NCBI RefSeq assembly: GCF_014898075.1 | Contig: NZ_CP062976.1 | Location: 1,860,001 to 1,924,000 of the forward strand | DNA from: Neisseria yangbaofengii | GTDB lineage: Bacteria; Pseudomonadota; Gammaproteobacteria; Burkholderiales; Neisseriaceae | Length of the DNA: 64,000 nucleotides | Direction of reading: 5' to 3' | Shown here: in pieces, positions 17,421 through 26,655 of the stretch | How the letters are laid out: each line of letters begins with the position of its first letter | Numbering within the stretch: the first letter of the stretch is position 1 | The notes under the pieces: model-generated | What the model was told of the DNA's origin: nothing | Seen by the model: the letters and a program-made list of their open reading frames with translations, nothing else | The model's database searches: none | Position numbers and translations under genes: made by a program

Positions 17421-18027
17421 TATATATTGCACTCCACGCAAGGGGTGTAAATCTCCGTTAATACCCATTGGCAAGTTTAACCGACTTTCAATAGGTCTGA
17501 ACTATCACTTTGTCATTACACCATTACACCACAAACGGAAACAAAGCCGATTGCCTATATTTGCCGTGTATTCGTTGAGTACCGACTGCTCACGAAACCG
17601 GAAATTCCCCTGTTTTAAGCCACACGGCCAACAATCCGCTTTTGACGCCGCCGATTTATACGGCAAATTACCGTATCCGCTCCGATGCCGGAGGTGCGGG
17701 CGTGAACCGTTACGCGAAGCGCGCTTCCTTGTCTAAAGAGTAACAACTGCATTGAGACTGAAAACCCGATTCAAAACAATAAAAAAGAAATGCCGGTTGG
17801 TTATGAGAAATTCTTACCAGACGGCATGAAATCCGAATTTAACGCGTTTTCAACATCTCACAAAAAATCATCAACCGCTTTGGAAATGAACGTACGTCAA
17901 TTTATTGAAACATTCGGCCTTTTAGTTGAATGTTCGGTTTCAAACTAGCTAGATGAAAAAGACTGCGGCCTTTGTGAAACTCAGATTCCGCCAATCAAAT
18001 CCATTCCCGCGCTCACAAAAATATCCA
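17421..18027. other. Intergenic stretch without a convincing gene
   Basis: About 600 bp between convergent lysC and gdhA. Open frames are short, overlap in several frames and lack ribosome-binding sites. One 52-residue frame (17790-17948, plus strand, MPVGYEKFLPDGMKSEF...) has a protein-like composition with weak A-rich upstream sequence. It could be the end of a lost gene, but no family was recognised. A degenerate uptake sequence lies within it (CAGACGGCAT near 17819). Confidence 0.4.
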
Positions 18028-18062
18028 AGGCCGTCTGAAAGCATTCGCCTTTCAGACGGCCT
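18028..18062 (-). terminator. Terminator after gdhA
   Basis: AGGCCGTCTGAAAG and CTTTCAGACGGCCT around a short loop, just past the gdhA stop codon. Confidence 0.75.
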
Positions 18063-18077
18063 GTCTACCCTATTTCA

Positions 18078-19340
18078 TCAATACCAACCGCGCGCCTTCA
18101 TGGCTTTTTCAATGCGGCGGATACTCATCATATACGAAGCGGTGCGCAAATCGACGCTGTATTCCTGCGCCAAATTCCAAATGTCTTGGAATGCGCGGCG
18201 CAACACCACGGTTTGCTTTTGCTGCACTTCGTTAAATTCCCAGTAATAGCCTTGCAGGTTTTGCACCCACTCGAAATACGACACTACCACGCCGCCGCAG
18301 TTGGCCAGAATATCCGGCACCACCAATACGCCGTTGGCCTGCAAAATCACGTCCGCTTCCGGTGTGGTCGGGCCGTTGGCGCCTTCCACCACGATTTTGG
18401 CTTTCACATCACCGGCGTTTTCAGACGTGATTTGATTCTCCAGCGCACACGGTGCCAACACGTCCACATCCAAAGCCAGCAATTCGGCATTGGTGATTTC
18501 CTTGCCGTAGCCCGCTTCATTGGTGATGAAACCGTTGGTTTGATATTCTTTCAAAACCGCTTCCATGTCGATGCCGTTTTCATTGTAGATGGCTACGTCC
18601 ACCGTCGAAATCGCCACCACTTTCGCACCGGCTTCATGCGCATACAAACCGGTATGGTAGCCGACGTTACCGAAACCTTGAATCGCGTAAGTTGCGCCTT
18701 TTACGTCTTTGCCGATTTTTTCCAAAGCTTGAACCGCAGCAAAATTCACGCCGTAGCCGGTGGCTTCATTACGCGCCAACGAGCCGCCGAAATCAACCGG
18801 TTTGCCGGTAAATACGCCCGGCGCAGAATGTTTCACAATATTTTCGTATTCATCCACCATCCACGACATCACTTTGCCGTTGGTGTTCACATCCGGTGCC
18901 GGAATATCGATTTTCTCACCAATCAGCGGCGCAATGGCGTTGGCGTAGCCACGGGCAATGCGTTCCAATTCGGCTTCGGAATAATCTTTCGGATCGAGCG
19001 TAATACCGCCTTTGCCGCCGCCATAAGGCAAACCGGCCACGCAGCATTTAAACGTCATCCAAGTGGATAATGCTTTTACTTCATCCATGCTGACGTTCGG
19101 ATGGAAGCGGATACCGCCTTTGTAAGGGCCGACGGCATTGTTGTGTTGCGAGCGGTAACCGGTAAAGGTTTTCACCGTGCCGTTATCCAGCTTCACCGGA
19201 AAGGTCACTTCCAATACGCGCAACGGGTTTTTCAAAATTTCATACACTGCCGGCTCCGTATTCAAACGGTCGCAGGCAGCTTTGACTTGTTTTTGGGCAA
19301 TTTCAAAAGAATTCAGTGTTTCTTTTGCAGCATTCGACAT
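18078..19340 (-). CDS. gdhA: Glutamate dehydrogenase (Glu/Leu/Phe/Val family)
   Basis: About 420 residues, the length of the NAD-type hexameric enzymes, which interconvert glutamate with 2-oxoglutarate and ammonia. KGGIRFHPNVSMDEVKAL and the catalytic-Lys segment LPYGGGKGGI (about residues 105-115) are present. The Rossmann motif is QGFGNVGYHTG (about 222-232). The start at 19340 is used because AAAGGA precedes it; the reading one codon longer starts with TTG. Cofactor preference (NAD or NADP) was not determined. Confidence 0.94.
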   Translation of the reverse strand: MSNAAKETLNSFEIAQKQVKAACDRLNTEPAVYEILKNPLRVLEVTFPVKLDNGTVKTFTGYRSQHNNAVGPYKGGIRFHPNVSMDEVKALSTWMTFKCCVAGLPYGGGKGGITLDPKDYSEAELERIARGYANAIAPLIGEKIDIPAPDVNTNGKVMSWMVDEYENIVKHSAPGVFTGKPVDFGGSLARNEATGYGVNFAAVQALEKIGKDVKGATYAIQGFGNVGYHTGLYAHEAGAKVVAISTVDVAIYNENGIDMEAVLKEYQTNGFITNEAGYGKEITNAELLALDVDVLAPCALENQITSENAGDVKAKIVVEGANGPTTPEADVILQANGVLVVPDILANCGGVVVSYFEWVQNLQGYYWEFNEVQQKQTVVLRRAFQDIWNLAQEYSVDLRTASYMMSIRRIEKAMKARGWY

Positions 19341-19721
19341 CAATAAGTCCTTTCACAAAGGTTCGTTAAGACAAGTGTCATGCATACCACTATATCAAAT
19401 TTTGGCGCTTTGTTTAAATAAAATATTTTAAAATCAATGTAGTAAATTTACTTTGTCAACATTATTGGAGTAATAAAACCAAAATAAATTTTCAATAAAT
19501 TTTTTTAGAACCGTATTTGATTGAATTTTAAACATTCCTTGTCAAAACACAGGCCGTCTGAATATTCAAAGCACCGTTTTAACAGAAAAATTTTTTTAAT
19601 TTATACAGAAATAAAAAACCGGTAATCTAGCTATAAATATGCCTGAAAATGCCCCCGACCCTTTTCAGACGGCCTATTTCAGGTAAAATCACTTTACCGA
19701 ACACAAACCTTGGAGAAGCTG
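19341..19721. promoter_or_regulatory. AT-rich divergent promoter region of gdhA and gph
   Basis: No gene is seen. On the minus strand there is a perfect -35 hexamer TTGACA (19454-19459) pointing to gdhA, with only poor -10 matches. Next to it lies a 12-bp palindrome AGTAAATTTACT at 19441-19452 that could be an operator. An isolated uptake sequence is near 19550, and a second one near 19670 precedes gph. Confidence 0.4.
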
Positions 19722-20441
19722 ATGACCACACCCACCATCGAACACGTTCAAGCGGTAGTCTTTGATTTAGACGGCACCCTGTGCCACTCTGCGCCCGATT
19801 TGATTGCCGCCGGCAACGCCATGCGCACTTATTTAGGCATGGACACACTGCCCGATTCGGAAATCGAAAGCTACATCGGCGACGGTATTGGCCGTTTGGT
19901 GCACCGAGTCATCACACGCGAACGCAACACCGATGCCGCACCCGAAATTTGGGAAAAAGGTTTCGTGTTTTATATGCAATATTACCGCGACCACTTGAGC
20001 GACTTCACGCGCCTTTATCCCGAAACCGAAGCCGGTTTGGGTCTCTTAAAAACCTTGGGCATTCCCTTGGCCGTCATCACCAACAAAACCGAAATTTTGG
20101 CCGTTGAATTGTTGAAACAATTGGGCATCGCCGACAATTTCAGCCTGATTCTCGGCGGCGACAGTTTGGCCGAAAAGAAACCCAGCCCGCTGCCTTTGCA
20201 ACATTGCGCCGAAGTATTGGGCATCGATGTTGCCAACATGATGATGGTCGGCGATTCACACAACGACATTCTCGCCGCCAAAGCCGCCGGCTGCTTCAGC
20301 GTGGGCGTAACCTTCGGCTATGGCGACATGACTTTGCTGTCGCAAGACAAAACCACCAAACCCGATTGGCTGATTGGTTCGTTGCCGGAAATCTATGAAA
20401 ACCTGCAACCGCAAAAAACCAAAGACGATGATGAAGCATAA
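19722..20441 (+). CDS. gph: Phosphoglycolate phosphatase (HAD family)
   Basis: About 239 residues. The HAD nucleophile motif VFDLDGTL lies near residue 14, motif II is VITNKTE, and motif IV is MMVGDSHNDILAAKAAG. The helical cap between motifs I and II fits the Gph subgroup, which removes 2-phosphoglycolate made during DNA repair or oxygenation. The ATG at 19722 has GGAGA upstream; the frame would also allow a TTG four codons earlier. recX follows after 11 nt. Confidence 0.9.
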   Translation: MTTPTIEHVQAVVFDLDGTLCHSAPDLIAAGNAMRTYLGMDTLPDSEIESYIGDGIGRLVHRVITRERNTDAAPEIWEKGFVFYMQYYRDHLSDFTRLYPETEAGLGLLKTLGIPLAVITNKTEILAVELLKQLGIADNFSLILGGDSLAEKKPSPLPLQHCAEVLGIDVANMMMVGDSHNDILAAKAAGCFSVGVTFGYGDMTLLSQDKTTKPDWLIGSLPEIYENLQPQKTKDDDEA

Positions 20442-20452
20442 GGCCGTCTGAA

Positions 20453-20980
20453 ATGTACGAATCCGAAAGCGACGGCTTTATCCACTTCGGCGGCGCTGAT
20501 GGCCACCAATCCAAACACCCGAGCAAACCGCAGAAATCCTTGCGGGCACGGGCGATGGATATTTTATCGCGCCAAGAAATCAGCCGTGCCGGCCTGAAAC
20601 GCAAGCTCGCTCCGCATGCTGAAAGCGAAGAAGAATTGGAAAAAGTGTTGGACGAATTTGCCGAACGCAATTGGCAATCGGACGAGCGCTACGCCGAAGC
20701 CTACATCCACAGCAAAAGCCGCCAACACGGCAAATTGCGCTTGCAGCAGGCTTTGGCGCAGCAAGGCATTGACGCCGGCATCAGCCGCGAATTCATGCCT
20801 GATAAAGAAAGCGAACTGCAAACCGCGATTCAGGTTTTACGCAAAAAATTCAAGCAGCCGAGCCGTGATTTGAAAGAGAAACAAAAGCAGGTGCGCTTTC
20901 TCGCTTACCGCGGTTTCGACATGGGCACGATTCAAGCGGCCTTAAAAAGCGATTGGTCGGAAGATGACGACTTTTATTGA
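20453..20980 (+). CDS. recX: Regulatory protein RecX
   Basis: 175 residues, mostly helical, with the RecX repeats: LRARAMDILSRQEISRAGLKRKL, then AERNWQSDERYAEAYIHSK and YRGFDMGTIQAAL at the end. RecX binds RecA filaments and modulates recombination. In Neisseria RecX supports RecA-dependent processes such as pilin variation and transformation. recA is not in the window. The start overlaps the end of an uptake sequence that fills the 11-nt gap after gph. Confidence 0.92.
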   Translation: MYESESDGFIHFGGADGHQSKHPSKPQKSLRARAMDILSRQEISRAGLKRKLAPHAESEEELEKVLDEFAERNWQSDERYAEAYIHSKSRQHGKLRLQQALAQQGIDAGISREFMPDKESELQTAIQVLRKKFKQPSRDLKEKQKQVRFLAYRGFDMGTIQAALKSDWSEDDDFY

Positions 20981-21054
20981 TTCATTCCGCTTGAATCTTT
21001 TTACCAAACGGCGTACGCTTCAGCCTATGAATATTCAAAGCATGAGTTTGCATA

Positions 21055-21222
21055 ATGACCGATAAAACCCCTTTCCCAAGCGCACACAAACTTTCCACCG
21101 AAGACGAACGCAACAATCCCGTTTACAAAGCCGGCCGCGCCGTGGTGATTTTCATGGGCATCATGTGGGCGGTTGTGGTGATTGCCGTTTTGTATTCCGT
21201 GTTTAAATTTTGGTTGAGTTAA
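21055..21222 (+). CDS. Small single-pass membrane protein
   Basis: 55 residues, MTDKTPFPSAHKLSTEDERN at the N-terminus, then a single hydrophobic segment at about residues 29-50 ending KFWLS. It lies 74 nt after recX on the same strand and ends just before a terminator. No family was recognised. The sharp split into a polar N-terminus and one membrane helix supports it as a real gene, despite its size. Confidence 0.6.
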   Translation: MTDKTPFPSAHKLSTEDERNNPVYKAGRAVVIFMGIMWAVVVIAVLYSVFKFWLS

Positions 21223-21239
21223 ACCGTTTCCATATCAAA

Positions 21240-21272
21240 AGGCCGTCTGAAACTCAATGTTTCAGACGGCCT
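21240..21272. terminator. Bidirectional terminator
   Basis: AGGCCGTCTGAAAC and GTTTCAGACGGCCT around a short loop, between the small membrane-protein gene and the convergent lptG; flanked by A and T runs on the two sides. Confidence 0.8.
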
Positions 21273-21285
21273 TTTGATTCAATAT

Positions 21286-22356
21286 TCAGCGTTTTTCCTG
21301 TTTGCGAATCAGGTAAACCGCCCAAACAGCAAAGATGATGGTTGGCAACGCACCGGCCAAAAACGGAGGTACACCGTAAAGCTGGCTGGTAAAACCAAAC
21401 AAGCGGCCGGCGAAGTGAAAGGCCAAGCCTAAGCAAATGCCGCCGAACAGTTTCAAACCCATATTGCCGTGGCGCGTGGTTTGCGGCGTAAACGCATAAG
21501 CCACCAAAGCCATCACCAAAGCGGCAATCGGATACATCACTTTACGCCACCAAGCGATGGAATAGGCTTGCGTTTGCTGATGGTTGTCTTTCAAATGCGC
21601 AATGTAAGTGGTGAGTTCGGACACCGACATTTGATCGGGATCGACCAGCAATACATCCAGCAATTGGCCGTCGAGCGAAGTTTCCCAACGTTGCTCGGCT
21701 TCGGTTTTGATTTCAATACGGTCATCGTGCAGCACGCTGCGGCGCACGTTTTTCAATTGCCAGCTGCCGTCGGCATTCAATACTACCGATTCGGCTTCGC
21801 CTGCTTGTGCCAATTCGTATTGCGCGTTGTGCTGCCAAAATTTTACGCCCAGCAAAGTTTTATCGGGCAACATTTCACGCACGTTGATGATGTTGTTTTT
21901 CTCTTTCAGCCACAAGCCGGTGTCGCCGGCGGTGAGTTTGCCGTTGATGGCAGTGGTTTTCAGGTTTTCAGCGCGTTGGCTGAGCTTCGGCGCGACCCAC
22001 TCTCCCAAAGCCACGGTGGCCAGAGCAAAAATCAAACCGAATTGCGCCAAAATCAGCAGTAGCTTTTTGGTACTCAAGCCGCTGGCTTTTATCACTGTCA
22101 ATTCGCTGCCTGCCGCCAGTTGGCTCAAAGAAATCAAACCGCCGATTAATACTGCCAAGGGCATCAGTTCATACGCACGCGCCGGCATCTGCAGCAACAC
22201 ATATTGCGCCATTTTCACGCCGTCGTAGCCGCCTTTACCAAGATTGCCGACTTCGTCAATCACTTCAAAAAAGCTGTACAAAGCCAAAAATGCCAGCAAG
22301 GCATACAAAGCCATTACGGCCATTTGGCGGATAATATAACGTGAAATCAGATTCAT
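21286..22356 (-). CDS. lptG: LPS export permease LptG
   Basis: About 356 residues with three membrane segments at each end and a periplasmic beta-jellyroll domain between them, the LptF/LptG layout. With LptF and LptB it extracts lipooligosaccharide from the inner membrane and passes it to the LptA bridge. The ATG at 22356 overlaps the lptF stop in an ATGA, with AAGGCGG as ribosome-binding site inside the end of lptF, so translation is coupled. No lptB gene is in the window. Confidence 0.94.
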   Translation of the reverse strand: MNLISRYIIRQMAVMALYALLAFLALYSFFEVIDEVGNLGKGGYDGVKMAQYVLLQMPARAYELMPLAVLIGGLISLSQLAAGSELTVIKASGLSTKKLLLILAQFGLIFALATVALGEWVAPKLSQRAENLKTTAINGKLTAGDTGLWLKEKNNIINVREMLPDKTLLGVKFWQHNAQYELAQAGEAESVVLNADGSWQLKNVRRSVLHDDRIEIKTEAEQRWETSLDGQLLDVLLVDPDQMSVSELTTYIAHLKDNHQQTQAYSIAWWRKVMYPIAALVMALVAYAFTPQTTRHGNMGLKLFGGICLGLAFHFAGRLFGFTSQLYGVPPFLAGALPTIIFAVWAVYLIRKQEKR

Positions 22357-23468
22357 TTTCCGCCTTTCAAACTCAAGCTTTTCGCCACGGCCTGCCAAAA
22401 CGGCTGCGCTGGCATACTGCGCACGCGCAGCAACACCACGGCAATGGCAAACATCGACACATGCATCGGAATCAGACCGATGAAGAAATGGATTTTGCCG
22501 TCTTCCACTGCGTTGCGCAAAAAGGTCAGCCCGTTTTGGTAAATCAGGAATAAACCGATGGCAATCAAAATATTATAAGTATGCCCGGTGCGCGGATTGA
22601 AATACGAAAGCGGCACCGCCAACATGGTCAGCAGCAACACACTAATCGGTAAAGACAAACGCCACATCAGTTCGGCTTGGTGCTGCGGATTATCGCTGCC
22701 GATTAATTGTGCGGTCGGAATGGTACGGCGGTGGGAAACCGGATCGATGATTTTCGGCGTGGTGCTGATAATCAGGCTCAGCTTTTCAAACGACACCTGA
22801 TTGTAATCGGCTTGCCCCGGTGTGCCGCTGTAGCGGTAGCCGTTGCGTAATTCCAATGTGCGTTTATTGTCGGTCAGCGCGAAATTGCCTTCTTTGGCGA
22901 ATACGGTGTTGTCGTTGCCTTTGTCGTCTTGTTCGCGCAAAAACAGGTTTTTCATCACGCCCGAATCGGTGTCGAAGGTTTCAACGAAATACACGCGGTT
23001 GTTGCGCTTGCCCAAAGCGTTGAATTCGCCCGCTTCGACCAAAGAAAGCTCTTGTTTCTGCTTCAAAATTTCAGCGTATTCGCGACTGCGCAGTTCCGCC
23101 CACGGCATCACCCAAAGCTGCATCACGGCAATCAACACCGCAAACGGCACGGCAAACTGCATCACCGGTTTAATCCACTGCTTCAAGGCCAAACCGCTGG
23201 AGAGCCACACCGACATTTCGCTGTCGCGCCAATAGCGGGTCAGCACCGTCAAGGTGCTGATAAACGCCGTCAACACCAGCAACAGCGGCGTCATGCCGAT
23301 AACCCAGAAGCCGACCAAAGCCAATACGGCATCAATCGCTACCCGTCCGTCGGCGGCGCGCCCGAGCAGGTTAATCGCCTGCGTCGACACCAATACCGCC
23401 AGCAGCACCACAAAAATACCGACTGCGGTAAAGGACAATTCTTTAATAAAATTTCTTTGATAAATCAT
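22353..23468 (-). CDS. lptF: LPS export permease LptF
   Basis: 371 residues: three N-terminal and three C-terminal membrane helices around a periplasmic domain. MIYQRNFIKELSFTAVGIF is the usual LptF start. It is the partner of LptG in the LptB2FG transporter. The gene runs divergently from pepA, the same lptFG/pepA/holC neighbourhood as in enterobacteria. Confidence 0.94.
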   Translation of the reverse strand: MIYQRNFIKELSFTAVGIFVVLLAVLVSTQAINLLGRAADGRVAIDAVLALVGFWVIGMTPLLLVLTAFISTLTVLTRYWRDSEMSVWLSSGLALKQWIKPVMQFAVPFAVLIAVMQLWVMPWAELRSREYAEILKQKQELSLVEAGEFNALGKRNNRVYFVETFDTDSGVMKNLFLREQDDKGNDNTVFAKEGNFALTDNKRTLELRNGYRYSGTPGQADYNQVSFEKLSLIISTTPKIIDPVSHRRTIPTAQLIGSDNPQHQAELMWRLSLPISVLLLTMLAVPLSYFNPRTGHTYNILIAIGLFLIYQNGLTFLRNAVEDGKIHFFIGLIPMHVSMFAIAVVLLRVRSMPAQPFWQAVAKSLSLKGGK

Positions 23469-23690
23469 ATGATTGCTGTTTCAAGCCGGGCGGCATAAAG
23501 CCGGTTGGCAGGTTCTCGCCGTCTCTTTTTACAGGCCGTCTGAAACGCAATAACGCAAACGCGCAGCCTGCCGGCATTATGAAATAAGGTTTCAGACGGC
23601 CTGATGATGGAGTACAATCACCCATCTCTCTTTCACGGCGCCAAGCCGTCTGAAACATCCGAACACCCACATTCAATCAGGAGAATAAAC

Positions 23691-25100
23691 GTGGAATTTA
23701 GCACAAAAGCCGAAAAATTGCAGCCGAATCAGGCAGGCGCAGCGTTATTTATTTGCACGGAAGAAACCCTGCTTCACAACGACACCGCCCTTGCCCTGTT
23801 CCGCTCGCTGGAAGAAGGCCAATCTTTTGCCGAAACCAAAATCCCTTCAGGCGACGGTTTGCAAGCCGTAGCCGTAGCGTATTTGAAAGATTTGGAACGT
23901 GCCACGTTCGACAAAGCCGCCGCCGAAGCCGCCAAATGGGCGCAAAAGCAAGAAAAAGTAAGCGTTGACATCATGCCGTTTTGCGAAATCGACGCCCCGC
24001 GCGTCGCCGAAGCATTTGCCGTGGCTTTCGGTAACGCCTCCTACCGTTTCGACCGCTACAAAAAAGAAGCCAAACCGGCAAAGCTGGTTCACACCATCTT
24101 TCACACCGAACATGCTGAAAAAGTCGCCGAAGCCGCGAAAGTGGCCGATGCGCAAGTGTTCGGCCAAAGCCTGTGCCGTGACTTAGGCAATGCCGCACCA
24201 AACGAATGCACGCCGGAATTTTTGGCCGCTACCGCCAAATCCGAAGCAGAACAATTGGGTGCAAACGCCAAAATCATCGAAAAAGACTATATCAAAGCCA
24301 ATATGGGTTCATTTTGGTCGGTTGCCAAAGGCAGCGTGCAAGACCCTTATTTGGTCGAACTCTCTTACTTCGGCGCAGCAGACCAAGAAGCCGCGCCCAT
24401 CGTGTTGGTCGGCAAAGGCATCACGTTTGATACCGGCGGCATCTCGCTGAAACCGGGCTTGAACATGGACGAAATGAAATTCGACATGTGCGGCGCGGCC
24501 ACCGTCATCGGCACCTTCTGTGCAGCCGTGAAGCTGCAACTGCCGATTAACCTGATTGCCATTGTACCGACTTGCGAAAACATGCCTTCCGGCATGGCCA
24601 CCAAACCGGGCGACATCGTCACCAGCATGAAAGGCTTGAGCATCGAAGTGTTGAACACCGATGCCGAAGGCCGTCTGATTTTGTGTGATGCGCTCACCTA
24701 TGCCGAACAGTTCAAGCCGAAAGCCGTCATCGACGTAGCCACCCTTACCGGTGCCTGCATCATCGCCTTAGGTCACGATGTCAGCGGCGTAATGGGCAAC
24801 AACCAAGAATTGGTCGACAGCCTGCTGGCTTCGTCTAAAGAAGTTAACGACAAAGCATGGCAACTGCCGCTGTTTGATACTTACAAAGAGCAGCTCAAAT
24901 CCAACTTTGCCGACCTGCCGAACATCGGCACGCCGGGCGCAGGCACCATTACCGCCGCCGCATTCCTTTCGCATTTCACCGAAGATTACCCATGGGCGCA
25001 TCTCGACATCGCCGGCACCGCATGGAAATCGGGCAGCGAAAAAGGCGCCACCGGCCGCCCTGTTCCCTTGCTGCTGAATTATTTACGCAATGCGAAATAA
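23691..25100 (+). CDS. pepA: Leucyl aminopeptidase PepA (GTG start)
   Basis: About 469 residues of the M17 family, a hexameric two-metal aminopeptidase acting on cytoplasmic peptides. [19 protein letters not shown] (about residues 240-258) carries the metal-binding Lys and Asp, and the signature NTDAEGRL is near 322. The GTG at 23691 is chosen because AGGAGA lies 6 nt upstream and it gives VEFSTKAEK. The open frame further up crosses an uptake sequence and is unlikely to be coding. In E. coli PepA also binds DNA; that role is not implied here. Confidence 0.94.
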   Translation: MEFSTKAEKLQPNQAGAALFICTEETLLHNDTALALFRSLEEGQSFAETKIPSGDGLQAVAVAYLKDLERATFDKAAAEAAKWAQKQEKVSVDIMPFCEIDAPRVAEAFAVAFGNASYRFDRYKKEAKPAKLVHTIFHTEHAEKVAEAAKVADAQVFGQSLCRDLGNAAPNECTPEFLAATAKSEAEQLGANAKIIEKDYIKANMGSFWSVAKGSVQDPYLVELSYFGAADQEAAPIVLVGKGITFDTGGISLKPGLNMDEMKFDMCGAATVIGTFCAAVKLQLPINLIAIVPTCENMPSGMATKPGDIVTSMKGLSIEVLNTDAEGRLILCDALTYAEQFKPKAVIDVATLTGACIIALGHDVSGVMGNNQELVDSLLASSKEVNDKAWQLPLFDTYKEQLKSNFADLPNIGTPGAGTITAAAFLSHFTEDYPWAHLDIAGTAWKSGSEKGATGRPVPLLLNYLRNAK

Positions 25101-25126
25101 GCAGTTTTAAGTTAAATTCACCATCA

Positions 25127-25159
25127 AGGCCGTCTGAACAGCATTTTTTCAGACGGCCT
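25127..25159 (+). terminator. Terminator after pepA
   Basis: An inverted AG-type uptake-sequence pair with a short loop followed by TTTTG, 26 nt past the pepA stop codon. Confidence 0.8.
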
Positions 25160-25201
25160 TTTGTTATAATTCAGCACGATTCAATCTTATTCCATACCAC
25201 C

Positions 25202-25642
25202 ATGCCCAAAGCCACGTTTTACACCCATGTTGTCCACCCTGCCGTTTTTGCCTGCCGTTTGGCCGGCCGTGCCATTCGCGACGGCGGCCGGGTATTGGTT
25301 TGGTCGGATTCGGCTGACACGATTACGCGTCTTGACCGCGATTTGTGGCAGCAGGATGCGGAAAGTTTTATTCCGCATGAGATTTGGCAAATCAATGAAG
25401 CAATGCCGTCTGAAACACCGGTTTTACTGGCTACCGCAAATACCTTGCCTACGCTTGCTGCCGACATCACTGTTTTAAACCTATCGTCCGATTTTTGGTC
25501 GGACGCGCCGCAACCGCCCGAACGTGTGTTGGAAATCGTCGGCAACAGTTTGGAAGACCTGGCTGAAGCCCGCGAACGTTTCCGCGCTTACCGCCAAAGC
25601 GGCTTCAACATCGAGCATCACAAAATGGAAGGCAAGGCGTAA
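25202..25642 (+). CDS. holC: DNA polymerase III chi subunit
   Basis: 146 residues; starts MPKATFYTHV, followed by the conserved ACRLAGRAIRDGGRVLV and a Trp-rich central region (LDRDLWQ, FIPHEIW). Chi links the clamp loader to SSB on the lagging strand. It follows pepA as in many proteobacteria, but a terminator and a TATAAT-like box at 25165-25170 suggest its own promoter. Confidence 0.9.
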   Translation: MPKATFYTHVVHPAVFACRLAGRAIRDGGRVLVWSDSADTITRLDRDLWQQDAESFIPHEIWQINEAMPSETPVLLATANTLPTLAADITVLNLSSDFWSDAPQPPERVLEIVGNSLEDLAEARERFRAYRQSGFNIEHHKMEGKA

Positions 25643-25657
25643 TCGTTCAGACAGCAT

Positions 25658-25717
25658 AGGCCGTCTGAAATCCATACGTCATCTTTACAAATCCACCGAT
25701 AATTTTTCAGACGGCCT
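25658..25717 (+). terminator. Terminator after holC
   Basis: AGGCCGTCTGAAA and TTTTCAGACGGCCT facing each other across about 34 nt, starting 16 nt past the holC stop. Confidence 0.55.
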
Positions 25718-25781
25718 GATTCATTTTCAGGCATTCTGGGCTATAATCACGTTTTCCTTTTTCATTCAAAGAAACAGCATT

Positions 25782-26594
25782 ATGAACAAAACTTTCAAAT
25801 TCAGCGCGCTGGCTCTGGCCGCCGCCTTGTCATTGGTTGCTTGTGAGAAAAAAGATGCAGGCACCGCTCCTGCAGCGGCTTCTGCTGCTTCCGGCGCGGC
25901 AGGCAGCGTGGATGCCATCGGCACACCGGTGCAACAAGCCAGCTACGCAATGGGCGTGGATATCGGCCGTTCTTTGAAACAAATGAAAGAGCAAGGCACC
26001 GACATCGACCTGAAAGCATTCAATGAAGCCCTGCAAACCGTATATGACGGCAAAGAGCCGAAAATGAATGAAATACAGGCGCAAGAAGTGATGATGAAGT
26101 TCCTGGCCGAACAGCAGGAAAAAGCCCAAGCCAAGCGTGCGGAAGATGCTAAAACCAACTTGGAAAAAGGCGAAACCTTCCTAAAAGAAAATGCCGCTAA
26201 AGAAGGCGTGAAAACCACTGCTTCCGGCTTGCAATATGTAATGAAAAACGAAGGCACCGGCAAAAAACCGACCAAAGATGATGTAGTTACCGTCGAATAC
26301 GAAGGCCGCTTGATTGACGGCACCGTGTTTGACAGCAGCAAACAAAACGGCGGCCAACCGGCAAGCTTCCCGGTTAACCAAGTGATTCCGGGCTGGCAAG
26401 AAGCCGTACAATTGTTGAAAGAAGGCGGCGAAGCAACCTTCTTTATCCCGGCCAAACTGGCTTACGGCGAACAAGGTGCAGGTGATAAAATCGGCCCGAA
26501 CTCAACCTTGGTTTTCGATGTGAAATTGGTGAAAGTCGGCGGCGCAGAAGACATGCCTGACCACCCTGAAGTACAAATCGAAAAAGTCAAATAA
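25782..26594 (+). CDS. FKBP-type peptidyl-prolyl isomerase lipoprotein (Mip/FkpA-like)
   Basis: About 270 residues. Lipoprotein signal peptide with lipobox LVAC (lipidated Cys at about 20), an Ala-rich linker, a helical dimerisation domain (about 45-140), then an FKBP domain containing VTVEYEGRLIDGTVFDSS and VIPGWQEAVQLLKEGGEATF. It catalyses proline isomerisation of envelope proteins; related surface-exposed Mip-like lipoproteins of Neisseria aid survival in phagocytes. The ATG at 25782 follows GAAACAG. The long open frame upstream overlaps holC out of frame and is not real. Confidence 0.93.
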   Translation: MNKTFKFSALALAAALSLVACEKKDAGTAPAAASAASGAAGSVDAIGTPVQQASYAMGVDIGRSLKQMKEQGTDIDLKAFNEALQTVYDGKEPKMNEIQAQEVMMKFLAEQQEKAQAKRAEDAKTNLEKGETFLKENAAKEGVKTTASGLQYVMKNEGTGKKPTKDDVVTVEYEGRLIDGTVFDSSKQNGGQPASFPVNQVIPGWQEAVQLLKEGGEATFFIPAKLAYGEQGAGDKIGPNSTLVFDVKLVKVGGAEDMPDHPEVQIEKVK

Positions 26595-26612
26595 CCCTTT
26601 ACGATGCCAAAC

Positions 26613-26640
26613 AGGCCGTCTGAAAATTTTCAGACGGCCT
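26613..26640 (+). terminator. Terminator after the FKBP gene
   Basis: AGGCCGTCTGAAAA directly followed by TTTTCAGACGGCCT: a near-perfect hairpin with almost no loop, ending in GTTTAT. Confidence 0.8.
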
Positions 26641-26655
26641 GTTTATATAAATATC

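Noticed and set aside
17383-17736. 117-residue open frame after lysC
   Set aside because: Begins inside the lysC terminator and has a shadow-like composition rich in Arg, Cys and Pro.
18186-19070. 294-residue plus-strand frame opposite gdhA
   Set aside because: Antisense shadow with Phe/His/Arg-rich composition; gdhA is unambiguous on the minus strand.
23604-23690. N-terminal extension of pepA
   Set aside because: It crosses an uptake sequence and lacks a ribosome-binding site; the GTG at 23691 has AGGAGA at correct spacing.
25524-25781. Long N-terminal extension of the FKBP lipoprotein
   Set aside because: It overlaps holC out of frame; the ATG at 25782 begins a clear lipoprotein signal peptide.
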